Under the pieces are notes generated by a model. That model saw only the letters and a list, made by a program, of their open reading frames with translations, searched no databases and had not been told where the DNA came from. From Symsagittifera roscoffensis (taxonomy: Eukaryota; Xenacoelomorpha; Acoela; Convolutidae): DNA of 64,000 bases. The stretch is from positions 5,816,193 through 5,880,192 of the forward strand of contig NC_087062.1 in the NCBI RefSeq assembly GCF_963678635.1, read 5' to 3'. Each line of letters begins with the position of its first letter. Position 1 is the first letter of the stretch. Below, in pieces: positions 50,241 through 60,900 of this stretch. The translations under genes were made by a program, and so were the position numbers.

Positions 50241-50351
50241 ATACAATTAAGAACCCAGAACTTTCAAGAACGTAATCAATTTCAAAAAAATAAATGTTTA
50301 TTTCTCAAGAACGTTTACCGGTTGAAACAAACTATAATTGTTCGTCTAATC

Positions 50352-50730
50352 TATAGTTTGTCTTTAGCCAACAACAAAAATTTTTCATTTTTTGCATTAA
50401 AAGTGAGGTCAGAAATGCTTGTCGGCGTTACATGTGGCATTGGAATAAAAATTATACTAAAGTCGTTGAAACACAAGTTTGTGTACTGCGTTACTTAGCT
50501 TCAAATTAGGCGTGCTTTCTGTTATACGGCCCAAACTTATTAAATTGTCAATAGAGCTTCAGCTTTTTTTGAAAACCCAATTTTCTTTTCATTGATAATA
50601 ACTTCAACCAATCAGACTCGAACAACGTGATCAAACTTCAAAAAAGCAAACAGATTAATTTTGGGTCCGTCAACAGAAAAAACCCCAAATTTATTAGTTT
50701 GGAATTATGTAGCCTTATAAATTTATTGTG
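50352..50730. repeat. Local duplication, copy 2
   Basis: Second copy of the segment at 48577-48800, with about 200 bp of unrelated sequence between its two halves. Confidence 0.8.
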
Positions 50731-50956
50731 CATGTTCGTGGTTTTTGATAGCAAAGTGATCTTCAAGGCAATTCATTTGTATGTTGAATTATATTTGATT
50801 TGAAATTTGAAGAAAGAGTGTCAAGTTATTTTGATAAATTTATTTACGAAAACTCATCGGATCTCTTTAACTATATCCCCCCCCCGGGTACCTAGTAACG
50901 AACATCCGCACTATAAAGAACTAAGTCAACGGTTAAGAATGTGATAATTTTAAACC

Positions 50957-51919
50957 TACCCGCACTGAAAAAATTGGATTAGGATAGATTTTAGTATAAA
51001 AAAAGTACGTTGATTAAATTTAATACGATTTTAGTATGAAAAAAATACGTTGATTAAATTTAGATCGATTTTAGTATGAAAAAAAAACGAACATTAAATT
51101 AAAGAGATGAAGATTGATTCGGATCGATTTAGAATCGATTTAAATTGATCTTAAATCCCAGCTAAAAAAATTGATCAAAATCATTTTTAAATCAATTTAA
51201 ATGCATTTTTTTCCAGTCTGAATTTGTTTTTATTTTAAGGGGATTAAAACGGATTTAAATCGATTTTTTTCATTCGAGTTTTATCAGTTTCAATTTTTTT
51301 TGCATTTATTTTTTGCCTATAATTTTTCATTTTACATTCATAGCGTTTTAAAGCATAAAAAGACCAAATAAAAAGAGCAAAATATCGATAAAATTCTAAC
51401 CCTTTTCTTGATTAGTTTCATAAGTTGTTGCTTAAAATCTGATTTACTTTCATGATTTTCTATGATTTTATTGCATACTATTGAGATCACAATTTAATTT
51501 TACCTGACCTTTTTCTGGTTTGTTGCACAAGATTTTGCCCATAATCTGATTTACAATGGTTTTCTATGATTTTATTGCAAATTTTTGAGTTTAAAACCTG
51601 ATTTATGTGGATCATTTTATTGAATTCTATAATATCTGGCACGAGTGTTTATGTTAAAAAAAATCGAGAATAAAAAATGGCAACAATTTTCTTAATGGGT
51701 ATTTTTTTTTCGCCGTGTTAGCAAAAAATCGATTTTAGTATGTCGGAAAATCCATCGATATCGATTTAAATCGATTTTTTAGACACTTAAATTGATTTAA
51801 AATTTTCAAAAAGATTGATTTAAAATCCACTTAAAATCGTAAAATGTACATGGTTAATCGACTTGGATCAATTTAAAATCAATTTAAATCGACCGGAAAC
51901 CATTCTGTCATTGCGGGTA
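50957..51919. mobile_element. TIR element with TACCCGCA ends, B
   Basis: The ends read TACCCGCACTGA and (complement) TACCCGCAATGA, and match at 11 of 12 bases. The 963-bp interior is AT-rich with many ATCGATTTAAAT-type motifs and a 40-bp direct repeat three times at about 50985-51110. No coding capacity. Confidence 0.6.
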
Positions 51920-52026
51920 GTAACTAATCCCCCTTTTTTCAAAAGGGGGGATTATTGTTAAAGATATCCAATGTCCAATCCAGCTCGTGAATTTTTGACA
52001 AATTTATTTTTGATTTGTCGTCGCAG

Positions 52027-52202
52027 GTCAGATCATCTTCTTCCGGCCGACCCTGAAGAGTACGACGTGTCAGATGAGTGTGCGGCACTTCCCATACGAC
52101 AGCCAAGTGTGTGCATTCCAAGTGGGAAGTTGGATGCTGCCCACCTCCCAATTGGACATCCGGCTGCTCCAGTTCGAAAACACTCTTTCCGGATTTGTCG
52201 AG
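52027..52202 (+). CDS. Nicotinic receptor-like subunit, exon 2
   Basis: The exon carries two bases of codon 162 and residues 163-220. It holds the signature disulphide loop: Cys176, thirteen residues containing HFPYDSQ, then Cys190, which is the canonical Cys-loop spacing. GSW195-197 aligns with loop B and keeps its binding-site tryptophan. The sequence before it (GQIIFFRP) aligns with the strand that normally precedes the Cys-loop. The acceptor is GTCGTCGCAG and the donor is GTCGAG/GTAGTT in phase 0. Frame and lengths (484 + 176 = 660 bases) join exactly to exon 3. Other frames in this interval are shadows. Confidence 0.93.
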
Positions 52203-53406
52203 GTAGTTATAGCCAGTTGCAAAAAGTTTGGACTGCCAGAAATGATCAAAAGAGCAATCTATACATATTCAGCCAGCGTTTTGCATATCCAATGTTTCAA
52301 ACAAACTTGAGGCATCAATTCTGTTTGAAAACTTAGCTTTTGCATGCTAGGTCAATTTCTCTTTTCGATAAACATTTTCTGTCCGAAATTTTTGCTATTA
52401 ATTGTGTTTGTTGCCTTGTTTTTTTTTCAAAAATGAAAGATTGAGCGTTTGCGATTTGTCAAATGATTGTTAGTGAAAATATCTTGTTATCTTTCCGTCG
52501 CTCGATGATCCGTATTCTGTTCACAAGATAGAAAGATTTAAATGTAATCGTGTTTAGCAAAACTGTTTGCGATTAGATTCATACCAGTTGTCTATAATCT
52601 CGATAAAATTGTATTTGATGCACTGATACTGGAGCTGGATACATTTAAAAACCAGGGGCCCCCCTCCTCAGGGATTCGACCCCTTGCCGACCCAAAGGGT
52701 CTGCCCCCTTTGTATTATTTTGAGATATCCATTTTTGGCGTCGGACCCTAAAAATTTTTTAAAGCCGGGAGGGGGGGGGGGAGCGCTCGCCAAAAAACGC
52801 AACTTTTTGGTCAAAATTTCCAAAAAGTGCCTATTTTTTGGCCGGTTTTTTCAAAATTTCGCCTGCGGCGCAGAAAATCTGGCCAAAATAGGGACAAAAA
52901 AGTGCTTTGGGAGAGCTCGAAAAATCAATTTGGTCGACCTAAAAAAAGGTCGACAAATTTTTCGAAATTTTTTTTAAATCCCCCCTCGAGAAAATCCTAG
53001 ATCCGCCCCTGTTTAAAACCATTTATAAACGAGGTAAAATCAACTCACAAACTCACGAGCTTTTCAATTTTTTACAGAGAACGGTTGTTGTTGACTCTGA
53101 TTTCGAGTTAATTTTTTTGGCGGTTTTCTGGGCTGAGAAATGGTTTGTCTGACCCTCAATCAACTATTTGTTTAATCTAGACGCCCGTTTCTTGTTTTTT
53201 GTTCTATTTATACCATTTCATTTATTTTTTTCTTTAATTTTAATTGCCTTTTGGTTTCAGTTTTGACATTTCAAACGTTTTCATTGTTCTTTCAAAGCAA
53301 AATTTTAAAATTTTCATAGCCATTTTTGATAGAATTAGGAAGTTAAATTCGAAAACTCCAAAGTACATTGTCAATGTTTTTACCTCGGAATAGAATTTTG
53401 TTTTAG
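52203..53406 (+). other. Receptor intron 2 (1.2 kb, GT-AG)
   Basis: It runs from GTAGTTATAG to TTTTGTTTTAG, phase 0. A hAT-like MITE takes up 359 bp of it. Confidence 0.85.
52653..53011. mobile_element. hAT-like MITE in intron 2
   Basis: The ends CAGGGGC and GCCCCTG are inverted, with flanking TTTAAAAAC (left) and TTTAAAAC (right) as a near-perfect 8-bp target duplication with one A-run slip. Short terminal repeats of this type with 8-bp duplications are typical of the hAT superfamily. At 359 bp it is non-autonomous; the 97-codon frame inside it is a shadow. Confidence 0.8.
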
Positions 53407-54513
53407 CACCACGAGTGGGATCTAGCAGACCGAAATGCGCAAAGACTGACTTCGACCGTCTTCGTTAACATCACTGACACCGTCATGCAAAAGATGGTCT
53501 TTCCTTATTTGGAGTTTTCTTTCCTCTTCGAACGAAAACCAGAATTCTTCGAAAAAAACTTAATCGTACCAACTGCATTGATAAGTGTTCTGAGCGAAAT
53601 GACATTTTTGCTTCCGAGTCAAAGCGGGGAAAAAGTCGGATTCTCGGTGACTGTTTTTCTGTCGCTCTGTGTTAATCTATTAGTTATAGCCAGTCACGTT
53701 CCTGCCAGCTCAGAAAGCTTCCCAATCATTGGACAATATTACCTGATGTGTATTTTTTTGATTGCCGTTTCAATTGCCCAAACTACAATTATTTTGTCGG
53801 TGCATTTCACAGGCGAGCAGTATTTTGTAAAGCCCGTTCCTCCTCTATTGCAAAAAGTTTTCTTTAGAGTTATTGGGCCAATTGTTGGATATAATTACCC
53901 AAAATTTGGACCACGAATCGGAAACCACATTGTTAACGAATCAGCCATAAACGAATCGAAAAGTAGTTCCAGTCTGAATTCTTGTCATTCGTCATACAAT
54001 GTGAAAATACCAATGATGGCATCTACTAAAAATTCGGGTCAAGCGTTTTCAGTGATCGATAATCCGGTTGCAAAAAATGGAACCAATTCACAAGATATTT
54101 TGAAAAACAAGACACTTCAGATTAGAAATCTGAAAAACAGAGCTTTTAGTTCCCGGTCAAACCAAACGTCAATCGAAGTTCCAAGCTACGACACAAAGAA
54201 TGTCGTCGCTGAAGCAGCACATGTTATAAAAAATCCAGAATTTTCTTCACAATTCAATGAAAAAATTCAACAAGGCGAAGACAAGTTAAAAGAAATTTCG
54301 AACACGGTTGAACTAATTTTGCAATACATGCAGGAATTTCAGAGAACAAATGAAATTCGCGTGAACAGGTTTCGCTTGATGGAAGATTGGAAGTTATTGT
54401 CTAAGATTTTGGACCGAATGTCTGCTATAATTTACGGGACGATAACCACCGGTTTCACCATCTATTTCATGTACACGTGTCGGAACAGACCATTCTACGA
54501 ACTTGAAAAATGA
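53407..54513 (+). CDS. Nicotinic receptor-like subunit, exon 3
   Basis: The exon encodes residues 221-588 and the TGA stop. HEWDL (222-226) matches the family EWDL. Loop C lacks the adjacent cysteines that define alpha subunits; PYLEFSF (253-259) keeps one tyrosine. M1 is about 271-290 and ends LLP. M2 (about 296-316) follows GEK, the cation-channel motif, with Glu295 at -1' and Leu305 at 9'; position 2' is Gly, 14' Asn and 20' Ser. M3 is about 327-351. A long cytoplasmic loop (352 to about 555) ends in an amphipathic helix near WKLLSKILDRM. M4 is about 559-577. The acceptor is TTTTGTTTTAG in phase 0. No AATAAA was recognised directly after the stop. Confidence 0.94.
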   Translation, partial: HHEWDLADRNAQRLTSTVFVNITDTVMQKMVFPYLEFSFLFERKPEFFEKNLIVPTALISVLSEMTFLLPSQSGEKVGFSVTVFLSLCVNLLVIASHVPASSESFPIIGQYYLMCIFLIAVSIAQTTIILSVHFTGEQYFVKPVPPLLQKVFFRVIGPIVGYNYPKFGPRIGNHIVNESAINESKSSSSLNSCHSSYNVKIPMMASTKNSGQAFSVIDNPVAKNGTNSQDILKNKTLQIRNLKNRAFSSRSNQTSIEVPSYDTKNVVAEAAHVIKNPEFSSQFNEKIQQGEDKLKEISNTVELILQYMQEFQRTNEIRVNRFRLMEDWKLLSKILDRMSAIIYGTITTGFTIYFMYTCRNRPFYELEK

Positions 54514-54750
54514 ATGTTCTAATCTTATTGTGATCCTATAAATTAACATAATGTTTTCCATAGATATTTAAGTTTCGCTATATTAGTATTTTCGACAATT
54601 TTGAATTGATGCAAAGAAATTGCGTTTGTGCTTACTTTCTGCATGAGCTCGGCGCCCGCCTGAAATTTAGGACATATTTGAATAGTACATCTACCTAAAT
54701 TGGCAAAAACGCAAGGCATACAATCTCCATACTATGGTTCAAACCAGGAG
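54514..54750. other. Downstream of receptor stop
   Basis: This probably contains the 3' untranslated region, but no clear polyadenylation signal was seen. Confidence 0.4.
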
Positions 54751-55011
54751 CAGGGGTGGGGGGCGGACGCTTTTTTTTAGGGATTCGACCCAAAGGGTCC
54801 CTTTTTGTACTATTTTAAGATATCCATTTTGGTGACGGACCCTAAAAGTTTTATAAAGGCGCCTTTGGCGCCAATATATACAAGTTTTTGAGGGGGAGCG
54901 CGCGCCGAAAAAAAAGCAATTTTTATAGTGATTTGGGAAAGCTCAGAAAATCAGTTTGGTCAAACTAAAAAAAGGTCAACAAAACTTTCGAAAATTCTAG
55001 ATCAGTCCCTG
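54751..55011 (+). mobile_element. hAT-like MITE copy
   Basis: It starts CAGGGGTGG, contains AGGGATTCGACCC, CAAAGGGTCCC and GATATCCATTTTGG, and ends TAGATCAGTCCCTG. It is the same family and orientation as 52653-53011, with an internal deletion. Confidence 0.7.
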
Positions 55012-55534
55012 GGGTTGGGGAACGGAATGGACGCCCCCGCTCTGAGGGATTCGACCCTCTCGCCAACCAAAGGGTCCCTTTGGTATTAGTTTATGACATC
55101 CATTTTGGGCCGACAAACCCTAAAATTTTTCTAAAGGCGCCTTTTTATACTACTTTTGAAGGGAACGCGCAAAAAAAACTAAAGTTTCTAATCAAAATTT
55201 TCAAAAAAGTGCACAAAACGGTGTTTATGACCTGTTTTTTTTTTTTTAAATTTTGCTTGCAAAACAATTTTTGGTCAAAATAGGGTCTTTAGGGGCGTTC
55301 TGGGAAGGCTCGGAAAATCAATTTGATCCAAATTTTTCGAGAAGTGTCCATAAACGGCTTTTTTGAACTATTTCTTTGTTTGCCTGCCATGCAAAATTTG
55401 TGGTCGAAATAGAGTCTTTAGGGTTGTTCTGGGAGGGCTCGGAAAATCAATTTGGTCGACTTAAAGAAAAAAAAGGTAGAGAAAATTTTCTAAAATTTTT
55501 TGAAAATAATGATAAAATCTTATATCCGCCCCAT
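55012..55534 (+). mobile_element. hAT-like MITE copy, 3' half duplicated
   Basis: It has GAGGGATTCGACCC and CCAACCAAAGGGTCCC at the start and ATCCGCCCC at the end. The segment with TCTTTAGGG and GGCTCGGAAAATCAATTT occurs twice (about 55280-55335 and 55412-55470). The two short frames (67 and 77 codons) are shadows. Confidence 0.65.
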
Positions 55535-56367
55535 GGCTCAACACATTCCGTACATTTGAAAAAAGTATATCAAAAGTGTATGACTACCATATTTTTCCTT
55601 AAAGATTGAAATTTTAGTTTCGTTTCATTTGTATGTTTACTACCAAATACATCTGTTCTGAGTAACTATTATCCATGGGTCAGATTATCATTACAAGTTG
55701 CACAGAGGTTAAATTTTGTTCATTAAAGTTGCACATTAAAGTTGCACAGAAAAATAACTAGTCGAACAGTTTCCATACTTGTAAATTGTAAATAATCATT
55801 TTCCCAAACAATTCATAAATGGAATTGTAGCACTAGCATTCTTAGACAATTCATAGATGGAATTTTATTATTAGTGTTTTCATTTTATGGGCGTCATTCA
55901 GAAATGCATTTATTAAACTGGCTCTTCCATCTCCGCCGCCTGCAAATTCGTACAAGTGAAAAGTTTGTTCGCATTATCTGATTAATATGAGAAGTTATTG
56001 AAAAGTTATTGAGCCATGACAAACATATTTGGTATTCTTTAACCTAGTAAAACCGCTCGCTACACCATAAAATTGATGCTCATGCAAGGAAGAGAGAAAA
56101 AGAATCATTTTTTTCTCATTGTGCTGATACTGTATGGATTTCCGGTTTGTGTTAGCAATTATGTGTATTAGCGCTATGAAGGTATAAAGATAAAGGTCAG
56201 CGACTTCATACAATGTTTTTAAATTGTTTGTTTTCTTTTGTGTTTCTTACTCCGTAAAAGATAGAAGAAACCATAAACTTGAATTTAAAAACTGGAAAAA
56301 ATGGAAAACAAAATATTTTTTTAGAAAACTTATTCCCCACACAAATTACAAAGTTAAATAATTCAAT
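55535..56367. other. Intergenic, no supported gene
   Basis: Scattered copies of the GTATGACTA and AATTCATA-GATGGAATT motifs (55575-55870) recall the intron 1 element at 42563. No gene. Confidence 0.45.
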
Positions 56368-57119
56368 TGAAGTCGCAGCAACAGATTGATATTCTGTGAT
56401 GCAATAGTATGCTGTAAATATCTTTTTTCAGTGTGAATGAGCTTCGTAGATGAACACAACCAAAGTGTTGGCCGTAAAAATGTGCAGGCTAACGAGACTG
56501 CTCTTATAATCGGGCGAAGCCCTGATTGTTTAAACTGCACTTAAGACCAAAAAAAAGGATTTTTTCCTATTTTTTTTCGTTTTGTTTCCCCACACGCGAT
56601 GTAAAATACTAAGGGTGTGTTTAGCGTCTCGTATTGTAACAATAGGATTTAAATTTTTCCTTCAATTCAATTTAAAACGCGTTAATTCGCTTCTTATGTG
56701 TATTATAACTACGCAATATCGCACTTGCATTATCCCAAATTACCCAAATTAGCAGTTTTCAAACCCCCGTAACTTTACGAAAAAAAATCACAAGTGATAT
56801 ATCGTTTTATATTTGAGCTCAGGACAACAATTTTTTTTGCAGATGTTAAAAAAAATTCCTACAAAAAAAAAACGCTTGGTTAACAAGAAATTTGACTGAA
56901 TAAAAAACATACCAACCGTAGATATTCGGCACTTTCTTCGAAAATCAGAACAATAATACGAACAAAAATTTTTTGCAACGATTTGAATGAATTAGAATGA
57001 AAGTCCAGACGACAAAATAATTGAGGAAAAAACCCATTACAGCATTTTTCAGTCAACAACAAAAAAATTATCCTTTATTAAGCACCACAATTTGCCCAGT
57101 TTGGATATCACTGTTCTTT

Positions 57120-57580
57120 ATTCAATAGAAAAAGGTGGTCCTCACATTGCTTCGATATAATTTGTATAAGCGCCTGTGATCGGATCCTTAAAACTTTTGA
57201 TGTGATCAACAGATATGTGAAGACAAACTACGGGTTTTGGTCTACATAACGGAATGTAAGATGTCCAGCCATCTGACCAATTTTTTTCCCAGCAAAATTC
57301 TTTGGTAGATTACCTCTAACAGAGTTTCACCCCCCCCCCCGTCCTCAGCAAAATCCAAATAACCGAGTTTGTTTTCCGGGTCGTATCCGCCGAAATTCAA
57401 TTTCTCCTTGATCATTCGACCGCGGTTGTATTTTCTCTTGGCTACCACAGAACTGTCTATTTCAATAAGTTTTCCAGGTACCCCAAATCTGTACTCAGTA
57501 ATTTTTTGCAAAAAGTAGACACTATCGCCCTCATCATTTTTAGTTTGGTTTACAAAGTCGAAAAATAGCATGGCTAACAA
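57120..57580 (-). pseudogene. Merlin/ISXO2-type transposase remnant
   Basis: The open part (57242-57580) carries the family core: GKLIEIDSS, then KRKYNRGRMIKE, FGGYDPENKLGYL and ETLLEVIYQRIL, matching the first catalytic-aspartate region of ISXO2-like (IS1595/Merlin) DDE transposases. After a stop at 57242 the similarity continues in another frame at about 57135-57210, with VDHIKSFKDPITGAY then NYIEAM, matching the NH-S-x-F-x-D-P-x-T-G-A-x-T region of the family before another stop. So there is at least one frameshift plus stops, and no N-terminal region. The segment EDGGGGET overlaps a C/G run at 57331-57340 that has probably replaced arginine codons. Enzyme activity is not expected. Confidence 0.8.
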
Positions 57581-57645
57581 CTGTTATTGAATTACTTATT
57601 CTCTGTTGTGACGTTAATTCTAAAGTTTTCACTTCTCAATTCTGA

Positions 57646-57718
57646 GACCGGTTGGTTTAGTGGTTAACGCATTGGACTGAAGGCCCATGGGCCCGGGTTC
57701 GAATACCAGTTAGAGCCA
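57646..57718 (+). tRNA. tRNA-like sequence, GAA anticodon position
   Basis: TGGTTTAGTGGTTAACGC is a good D-arm/A box, GGGTTCGAATACC is a B box, and CTGAAGG occupies the anticodon loop with GAA (Phe) at 57679-57681. Anticodon, T and acceptor stems each have mismatches (acceptor GACCGGT does not pair well with the 3' end), and GGCCCATGGGCC is an unusual palindrome. More likely a tRNA pseudogene or SINE head than a working tRNA. Confidence 0.35.
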
Positions 57719-57944
57719 GATGTTTTTCTCTACGCAGTTGAATCTGTTTCATCTACCACTTTCTGTAATAGCTCATCAGAAAAAAATTCATTTTCAAGAA
57801 AATATGATCTTTTTCGTGATTTATAGCAATTTCCATAGCAAATTGAGGATAGATTCCAGAGAATTTTTTACCCAGTTTCCTAACTTATATTCATTGTGAA
57901 GTTATTGGATTAGATTTGCATGCCGCTTAATATTGGTGTAAAAT

Positions 57945-60900
57945 TTAAAGAAAAGTGATGGAATTGGTATCTGTTTTTGATTAGAACTTTTGGAAAGAGT
58001 TTTAGTTCAGTGTTTTAAAAAATGTACTCATCTTTCTCTTAAAATACCATTTCATAGAACTTTTCAGAAATTTTTTTAAAAATGAAAACAAAAGTCCGCC
58101 GAACTAAGGCGTTAAATGTTTTGTTTTATCAAGTGGTTTCAGATATATCAGCGCTCGAGTGTCATTTGGTCATACAGGTTCTCAATTTTCATTCCAATTC
58201 CAATAACTTATTCCTCTCAGGAATGTGTAACGGTTTTGAGAAAAGAATAGCTAGGCTTTTTTGAAGCCTTTTAAACCAATTCACCTCTAAGTTGAATGGA
58301 CAAGATAAAAGTAAAAGCGACCTTGCATTTAATTTTGCTTTCTTTTCTGACATTTTGGCTAACTTTATTGTAAAGATGAAACAACAACTCCAGCCCCTTT
58401 CCAAGTAAAATGCTGATAATTTGAGAAAATTGAACTTGAGAGGAAAAAGTTTCAAAGTTTTTGTTTTCTAAATTATCATCGTGGATGTTACATTTTAAGT
58501 TTTCTTGGCAGCTGCCTGCGTGTTTGAATGGAATTTTCTGCTTTTACCAGTAGTTTCTGTAAATTTACCGAAACCAGAAACAAAGAGTAGAATTAAGGTC
58601 AGTATTAGATCAGTTGCACGAACTTTTACAGCTGAAAAATTATCACGCGGGGAATAGGCCGTTTTTTATCAACAGGGTCTAGTCGACCCCATGCCATCAC
58701 AACGAAAGTGAGTGAGGAAGAGTTCCCACTTGATCTCTAGCTTCAGGTTTACCATAACCTGACCAATTTCAGCTGCAATAGTGGTACCACGTGAAAGTTC
58801 TATATGCTAAAAGCACATTTGAGTCGCAAAAGAGCTTTGCTTAGCAAATTAACACAGTCTAGAATGTGGGGGGATTATACAAATGAACTCTCCTTTGACA
58901 TGCCTTTTAAGGCCTTCTGATAGCTCCTCTGCGATTCGCGGAAACCAAATTTTTCAATACCATATCATTCTAACCTCAACTCTCCATTCTAATTGAATGG
59001 TATACTTTTTATGACCAAACATAGATGACAGCTGAAAGTATGAAAAAGTGTAATGAAGACAGTCTAACCTCAATTTCTTTTATGTTTTTACCCCTTCATC
59101 CTCTCCCAGCATTCTGTCTTTCCTTAAACTTTAACGAAAAAAGATTGAATTGGTATTTGTTTTCAATTAGAACTTTTGGAAAGAGTTTTAGTTCAATTTT
59201 TTTTTATATGTACTCATCGTTCCTCCAAAATACCATTTCATATAAATTTTCAGAAGTTTTTTAAAAATGAAAACAAAAGTCCGCCGAACTAAGGCGTTCA
59301 ATGTTTTGTTTTATCAAGTGGTTTCAGATATATCAGCGCTCGAGTGTCATTTGGTCATACATGTTCTCAATTTTCATTCCAATTCCAATAACTTATCCCT
59401 CTCAGGAATGTGTACCGGTTTTGAGAGAAGAATAGCTGGGCTTTTTTGAAGCCTTTTAAACCAATTCGCCTCTAAGTTGAATGGACAAGAATGGACAAGT
59501 AGAAGTGGCCTTGCATTTAATTTTGCTTTCTTTTCTGACATTTTGGCTAACTTTATTGTAAAGATGAAACAACAACCCCAGTCCCTTTCCAAGTAAAATG
59601 CTGATAATTTGAGAAAATTGAACTTGAGAGGAAAAAGTTTCAAAGTTTTTGTTTTCTAAATTATCATCGTGGATGTTGCATTTTAAGTTTTCTTGGCAGC
59701 TGCCTGCGTGTTTGAATAGAATTTTCTGCTTTTACCAGTAGTTTCTGTAAATTTACCGAAACCAGAAACAAAGAGTAGAATTAAGGTCAGTATTAGATCA
59801 GTTGCACGAACTTTTACAGCTGAAAAATTATCACGCGGGGAATAGGCCGTTTTTTATCAACAGGGTCTAGTCGACCCCATGCCATGACAACGAAAGTGTG
59901 TGAGGAAGAGTTCCCACTTGATCTCTAGCTTCAGGTTTACCATAACCTGACCAATTTCAGCTGCAATAGTGGTACACGTGAAAGTTCTATAAGCTAAAAG
60001 CACATTTGAGTCGCAAAAGAGCTTTGCTTAGCAAATTAACGCAGTCTAGAATGTGGGGGGATTATACAAATGAACTATCCTTTGACATGCCTGTTAAGGC
60101 CTTCTGATAGCTCCTCTGCGATTCGCGGAAACCAAATTTTTCAATACCATATCATTCTAACCTCAACTCTCCATTCTAATTGAATGGTATACTTTATATG
60201 ACCAAACATAGATGATAACTGAAAGTATGAAAAAATGTAATGAAGACAGTCTAACCTCAAATTCTTTTATGTTTTTACCCCTTCATCCTCTCCCAGCATT
60301 TTGTCTTTCCTTAAACTTTAAAGAAAAAAGATTGAATTGGTATTTGTTTTCAATTAGAACTTTTGGAAAGAGTTTTAGTTGAATTTTTTTTTATATGTAC
60401 TCATCGTTCCTCCAAAATACCATTTCATATAAATTTTCAGAAGTTTTTTAAAAATGAAAACAAAAGTCCGCCGAACTAAGGCGTTAAATTTTTGTTTTAT
60501 CAAGTGGTTGCAGATATATCAGCGCTCGAGTGTCATTTGGTCATACATGCTCTCAATTTTCATTCCAATTCCAATAACTTATCCCTCTCAGGAATGTGTA
60601 CCGGTTTTGAGAGAAGAATAGCTAGGCTTTTTTGAAGCCTTTTAAACCAATTCACCTCTAAGTTGAATGGACAAGATAAAAGTAAAAGCGGCCTTGCATT
60701 TGATTTTGCTTTCTTTTCTGACATTTTGGCTAATTTTATTGTAAAGATGAAACAACAACTCCAGCCTCTTTCCAAGTAAAATGCTAATAATTTGAGAAAA
60801 TTGAACTTGAGAGGAAAAAGTTTCAAAGTTTTTGTTTTCTAAATTATCATCGTGGATGTTAAATTTTAAGTTTTCTTGGCAGCTGCCTGCGTGTTTGAAT

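Larger units (their letters stand above)
41819..52026 (+). other. Receptor intron 1 (10.2 kb, GT-AG)
   Basis: The intron runs from GTAAAAG to TCGTCGCAG and is phase 1. It holds at least three TIR-bounded elements, a CA repeat (43698-43718), a C-rich tract, and segments duplicated inside the intron and beyond the gene. No additional exon is needed, because exons 1 and 2 join without a gap in the family alignment. Confidence 0.85.
56368..58200. repeat. Second copy of intron 1 segment
   Basis: It is homologous to 49485-50240 up to about 57115 and again from about 57775, with roughly 660 bp of extra DNA between. The extra DNA contains the Merlin remnant and the tRNA-like sequence. The right part runs into the first unit of the 1.18-kb array. 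Confidence 0.75.

Noticed and set aside
51939-52336. Alternative frames over receptor exon 2
   Set aside because: Only the frame giving the Cys-loop joins exons 1 and 3 in phase with GT-AG sites.
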